A program made the position numbers and the translations under genes. Shown piece by piece: positions 8,645 through 10,918 of a DNA stretch of 10,918 nt. Positions within the stretch are counted from its first letter, which is position 1, and every line of letters begins with the position of its first letter. Source of the stretch: Candidatus Fermentibacteraceae bacterium (lineage in GTDB: Bacteria; Fermentibacterota; Fermentibacteria; Fermentibacterales; JCC-6); NCBI GenBank assembly GCA_030596465.1, contig JAUVJW010000036.1:1-10918 (forward strand). Direction: 5' to 3'. Below the pieces are notes generated by a model. It saw only the letters and a list, made by a program, of their open reading frames with translations, searched no databases and was not told the DNA's origin.

Positions 8645-8651
8645 TCCTCTC
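8645..8651 (-). promoter_or_regulatory. Ribosome binding site fixing the start of the cyclase-like gene
   Basis: The minus strand reads GAGAGGA here, six bases before the ATG at 8638. Neither the upstream ATG (8653, which overlaps this site) nor the TTG (8668) has a comparable purine-rich site, so 8638 is the best start. Confidence 0.65.
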
Positions 8652-8717
8652 ATAATTGCAAACAACAAACTGACAATAGAGAGGCCAGTTCCGCACGGCT
8701 GACTGCAATCCTCAGAT

Positions 8718-8732
8718 TACTGTTAAACAGTA
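8718..8732. promoter_or_regulatory. 15-bp perfect palindrome, candidate operator in divergent promoter region
   Basis: TACTGTT-A-AACAGTA is a perfect inverted repeat with 7-base arms and a one-base centre. It lies six bases upstream of the -35 box of the rightward promoter and about 80 bp before the leftward cyclase-like start. That suits a dimeric regulator acting on one or both divergent units. It resembles a LexA box only superficially (the CTG...CAG spacing is 5, not 10). No regulator gene is visible nearby. Confidence 0.4.
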
Positions 8733-8738
8733 TTGCTG

Positions 8739-8767
8739 TTGTTATTCCGGCATTGATACGATATACT
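8739..8767 (+). promoter_or_regulatory. Sigma-70-type promoter for the amidohydrolase-methyltransferase unit
   Basis: TTGTTA (8739-8744), a 17-bp spacer and TATACT (8762-8767) form a good housekeeping promoter (4/6 and 5/6 matches). The expected transcription start near 8774 lies directly at a strong GAGAGGAG Shine-Dalgarno sequence (8775-8782), so the transcript would have a very short untranslated leader before the ATG at 8788. Confidence 0.6.
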
Positions 8768-8787
8768 CTTTTCAGAGAGGAGTCTAT

Positions 8788-8817
8788 ATGTGTAATCTGT
8801 GTGGTTTCATTCTTTGA
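8788..8817 (+). CDS. Possible nine-codon leader peptide (MCNLCGFIL) overlapping the amidohydrolase start
   Basis: The only strong Shine-Dalgarno sequence in front of the amidohydrolase (GAGAGGAG, 8775-8782) is five bases before an ATG at 8788. That frame reads MCNLCGFIL and stops at TGA 8815-8817. The amidohydrolase frame is different and is open only from 8796, so this ATG cannot be its start. The TGA overlaps a TTG codon of the amidohydrolase frame (TTGA, 8814-8817), an arrangement that would allow termination-reinitiation. Alternatives are a chance ORF, or an indel that broke an originally continuous start. Confidence 0.35.
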   Translation: MCNLCGFIL

Positions 8818-9974
8818 GCGGTGTTGTGTCCAGTAAAATTCTAACGGCTAATAACTGTGGAAATCTCAATCGTCTTATTAAACTGAGGCGCAACCTTCAC
8901 AGCAGGGCGGAACTGTCCGGCAAAGAAGAGCAAACAGCAGAAACCCTTCTGATTTTCCTGAAGCATCAGCACCCTGATCTTCTGGTAACATCCATGGGGG
9001 GACATGGAATAATTGCTGTATACAAAGGCGAAATACCTGGAAATACCATTATGCTCCGCTGCGATATGGATGCGCTGCCAATCCTCGAAGATACTGAGTT
9101 AAGCCACAGGTCGGTAACCAGTGGAGTATCCCACAAATGCGGTCATGATGGTCACATGGCCATTATGGCCGGGGTTGCTTCCAGGCTTAAGGAGAACCGC
9201 CCTGCCTGCGGAACAGTCATTCTGCTTTTCCAGCCAGCTGAAGAAACCGGTATGGGTGCCGCAAGGGTAATTGACCAGTTAGAATATCAACCGGATTTCT
9301 GCTATGCCCTGCACAACCTGCCCGGCTTTCCCATGGGCGAAATAATCACACGACATGGATCTTTTGCCAGCGCATCGAAGGGAATGATTGTAAATCTCAC
9401 GGGCAAAAGTTCCCATGCGGGTGAACCACTGAAAGGTATTACTCCGGCTCCGGCTGTCGCCTCTCTTATATCGTACTTTGGTAGAATATCACAGTATTCC
9501 GAGGGTGTTTTCATCACCCTGATTCACGCTACTATCGGTGAAATTTCCTTCGGTACCTCCCCGGCAAACGCTACTGTAATGGCCACTCTCCGTGCCTCTA
9601 CTACTGCTGAGATGAACGAACTTTCTCAAAATACAGTCCGCGAGGTTACCCGAATTGCGGATGAGAAAAACCTGAAACTTAAAATAAGCTGGGCTGAAGA
9701 ATTCCCCGCTACGGAAAACGCGGATATCCCAAACAGAATCATTCTCCAGGCCGCAAAACAACTTGGAATAAATTGTATAACACTTAAGAAAGCCTTCCCC
9801 TGGTCAGAAGACTTCGGTCACTTCACACAGAAATACCAGGGTGCTCTTTTCGGTATAGGAGCAGGCCTGGACACTCCCCCGCTGCACAGCCCTGATTATG
9901 ATTTCCCTGACCAGCTTATACCCATTGGCATAAATGTGTTTAATGTAATAATAGAAAGATCGCTGGAACTGTGA
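8799..9974 (+). CDS. M20D family metallo-amidohydrolase (N-acyl-amino-acid / hippurate / IAA-amino-acid hydrolase type)
   Basis: This is a cytosolic dinuclear-metal hydrolase that cleaves the amide bond of N-acyl amino acids or similar conjugates. The sequence follows the family closely: LIKLRRNLHSRAELSG (26-41), RCDMDALP (87-94), CGHDGH (114-119), PAEE (146-149), ALHN (170-173), the lid-domain motif GKSSHAGEP (202-210), SEDFG (336-340) and LHSPDYDF (362-369). The expected metal ligands C114, H116, E149, H172 and H363, with catalytic E148, are all present, so it should be active. The length of 391 aa is normal. The 5' end is uncertain: GTG at 8799 is the first possible start but is 16 bases from the only good Shine-Dalgarno sequence; TTG at 8814 (overlapping the leader stop) or GTG at 8826 would also leave the fold intact, because family homology begins only near residue 25. 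It overlaps the downstream methyltransferase by four bases. M20D is clear; the exact substrate cannot be read from sequence. Confidence 0.92.
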   Translation: MWFHSLSGVVSSKILTANNCGNLNRLIKLRRNLHSRAELSGKEEQTAETLLIFLKHQHPDLLVTSMGGHGIIAVYKGEIPGNTIMLRCDMDALPILEDTELSHRSVTSGVSHKCGHDGHMAIMAGVASRLKENRPACGTVILLFQPAEETGMGAARVIDQLEYQPDFCYALHNLPGFPMGEIITRHGSFASASKGMIVNLTGKSSHAGEPLKGITPAPAVASLISYFGRISQYSEGVFITLIHATIGEISFGTSPANATVMATLRASTTAEMNELSQNTVREVTRIADEKNLKLKISWAEEFPATENADIPNRIILQAAKQLGINCITLKKAFPWSEDFGHFTQKYQGALFGIGAGLDTPPLHSPDYDFPDQLIPIGINVFNVIIERSLEL

Positions 9975-10588
9975 TTAGCAAAATCAATACAATTCAGCAC
10001 TATGATAAGAGGGCCGGAAAACTTGCAGAAAGATATGAGTCAGCAGATGTTATTGAGCTGCAGCGACAGTTGCATTCAACACTGAATAACTGCTCCGCCA
10101 TTCTTGAACTTGGATGCGGTTCCGGCAGGGATGCTTCATTCCTTGCAGAGCACAAAGTAAAAGGACATCTGACTATCACTGACGGCAGTGAAGAAATGCT
10201 GAGAAATGCTGCCATAATTCACCCGGAACTTATCCCATACCTCAAGAAACTCGAATTACCCAAAGACCTTGAAACAGAAAAAGATAAGTATGATGGCATC
10301 TACTCGATAGCGACTCTTATGCATCTCACAACATCAGACATCAATAAAACCTTGAAGCAAATTGCTTATTTACTCATACCAAATGGCATAGTGTTCATCT
10401 CAGTCTGTACCAAAAGGGGAAAACAACCACCGGATGACCCCAGAATATTCACACTGAAGAACAGCGAATGGTGGAGTGATCAGATCGAAAAGACCGGATT
10501 GGAAATCACAACATCAGTCGAAACAACCGATGGCCTCAACAGAGCTGAAACCCGCTGGGTGAACATTACGGCTATCAAGCCCGAATAG
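9971..10588 (+). CDS. Class I SAM-dependent methyltransferase
   Basis: This is a 205-residue Rossmann-fold methyltransferase. Motif I, which binds S-adenosylmethionine, is ILELGCGSGRD (44-54); the acidic residue that holds the ribose at the end of strand 2 is D71 (TITDGSEEML); the motif IV region is YDGIYSIATLMHL (107-119), followed by the post-motif turn LIPNGIVFISV (135-145). The N-terminal YDKRAGKLAERYES (11-24) is a typical helix of small-molecule methyltransferases. The GTG start overlaps the amidohydrolase TGA (GTGA, 9971-9974), so the two are translationally coupled and probably act on related molecules. The substrate is unknown. There is no target-recognition domain for DNA, rRNA or protein, so a small-molecule substrate is the better guess. 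No terminator is evident after the stop. Confidence 0.88.
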   Translation: MISKINTIQHYDKRAGKLAERYESADVIELQRQLHSTLNNCSAILELGCGSGRDASFLAEHKVKGHLTITDGSEEMLRNAAIIHPELIPYLKKLELPKDLETEKDKYDGIYSIATLMHLTTSDINKTLKQIAYLLIPNGIVFISVCTKRGKQPPDDPRIFTLKNSEWWSDQIEKTGLEITTSVETTDGLNRAETRWVNITAIKPE

Positions 10589-10641
10589 GAAAATCAGGTC
10601 AGCAGAATAGGCCACTTGACAACTCCTGCGCTATACTCTAG

Positions 10642-10661
10642 TTTTCAGAGTACTCTAAAAA
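10642..10661. promoter_or_regulatory. 20-bp near-palindrome, candidate operator before the terminal membrane-protein gene
   Basis: TTTT-C-AGAGTACTCT-A-AAAA has a perfect 10-base core (10647-10656) and matching T/A flanks, with one mismatched pair. It sits between a TATACT box (10632-10637) and the ribosome binding site (from 10665), which suits repression of the downstream gene. The flanking TACTCTA also occurs at 10634-10640 as a direct repeat. No factor can be named. Confidence 0.4.
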
Positions 10662-10673
10662 TAAGGAGAGGAT

Positions 10674-10918
10674 ATGACAAACGACAAAATAGAATCGGAT
10701 ATCGGGTATGTAAAAGATCTGGTAACAAAATCAGGTGAATCAACTCAACCTGCTTCTTTCTACTATCTCTGGGGTGCAATTTTAATGGTGGGTTTTTCCC
10801 TCATTGATTTTGCCCCTCGATGTGTGGGCTTATTCTGGATGATAGCAGGTTCTGCAGGAGGAATATTGAGTGCCTTTCTGGCTTACAAGGCTGAAGCAAG
10901 CAAAGGGCAGATTAATCG
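10674..10918 (+). CDS. Small membrane protein, 3' truncated by window edge
   Basis: An ATG at 10674 follows a strong Shine-Dalgarno sequence (GGAGAGG, 10665-10671) and opens a frame that runs off the window after 81 complete codons (MTNDKIESDIGYVKDLVTKS...). The first 28 or so residues are charged and helical, then two hydrophobic segments appear at about 29-46 (FYYLWGAILMVGFSLIDF) and 50-70, followed by a basic KAEASKG stretch. I do not recognise a named family. Short proteins with this layout (charged helix, then two or four membrane helices) are often encoded just before a PadR/winged-helix regulator, which might explain the palindrome upstream, but that gene would lie outside the window. 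The function is unknown. Confidence 0.7.
   Translation, partial: MTNDKIESDIGYVKDLVTKSGESTQPASFYYLWGAILMVGFSLIDFAPRCVGLFWMIAGSAGGILSAFLAYKAEASKGQIN

Noticed and set aside
8639..8668. Ten-residue N-terminal extension of the cyclase-like protein from TTG 8668
   Set aside because: The TTG has no Shine-Dalgarno sequence, whereas the ATG at 8638 has GAGAGGA at the right distance, and the extension would encode that ribosome binding site.
8718..8732. LexA/SOS box
   Set aside because: CTG and CAG are present but five bases apart; the proteobacterial LexA box needs about ten, and no SOS gene is adjacent.

Overview
The window looks like a chromosomal stretch from a Gram-negative environmental bacterium of moderate GC (mid-40s by eye). 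Signs of this are a signal-peptide-bearing periplasmic sensor fused to a kinase, TPR-GGDEF and HD-GYP signalling proteins, and a large cyclase-like AAA-TPR protein. Such sets are common in signalling-rich lineages such as spirochaetes, deltaproteobacteria-like groups and FCB candidate phyla. I cannot assign a phylum. No tRNA, rRNA, CRISPR array, IS element or phage gene is visible.

Left part (1-8.7 kb) is signal transduction. A GAF + HD-GYP cyclic-di-GMP phosphodiesterase, cut by the left edge, runs rightward. It converges on three leftward genes whose transcription order is: a class III cyclase-like/AAA ATPase/TPR protein laid out like soluble adenylyl cyclase (sAC, ADCY10), a periplasmic-binding-domain hybrid histidine kinase with a C-terminal receiver, and a TPR-transmembrane-GGDEF diguanylate cyclase. 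The gaps between the three are short (110 and 67 bp) and hold no recognisable terminator, so at least partial co-transcription is plausible. The window therefore carries a predicted c-di-GMP maker and breaker side by side, plus a kinase and a large NTPase that could feed them.

Right part (8.7-10.9 kb) starts at a divergent intergenic region with a good sigma-70-type promoter, a 15-bp palindrome and a nine-codon leader ORF. Then come an M20D-type metallo-amidohydrolase and a class I SAM methyltransferase that overlap by GTGA and are surely translated together. A second regulated-looking intergenic region, with a 20-bp near-palindrome, leads to a small membrane protein cut by the right edge.

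The observations most worth checking are the sAC-like protein, in which the adenine/bicarbonate lysine and the bicarbonate arginine of sAC appear replaced while both metal aspartates and the C2 Thr/Asn/Arg are kept; the leader ORF overlapping the amidohydrolase start; and a TATACTCT...TTTCAGAG element shared by the two rightward promoter regions.
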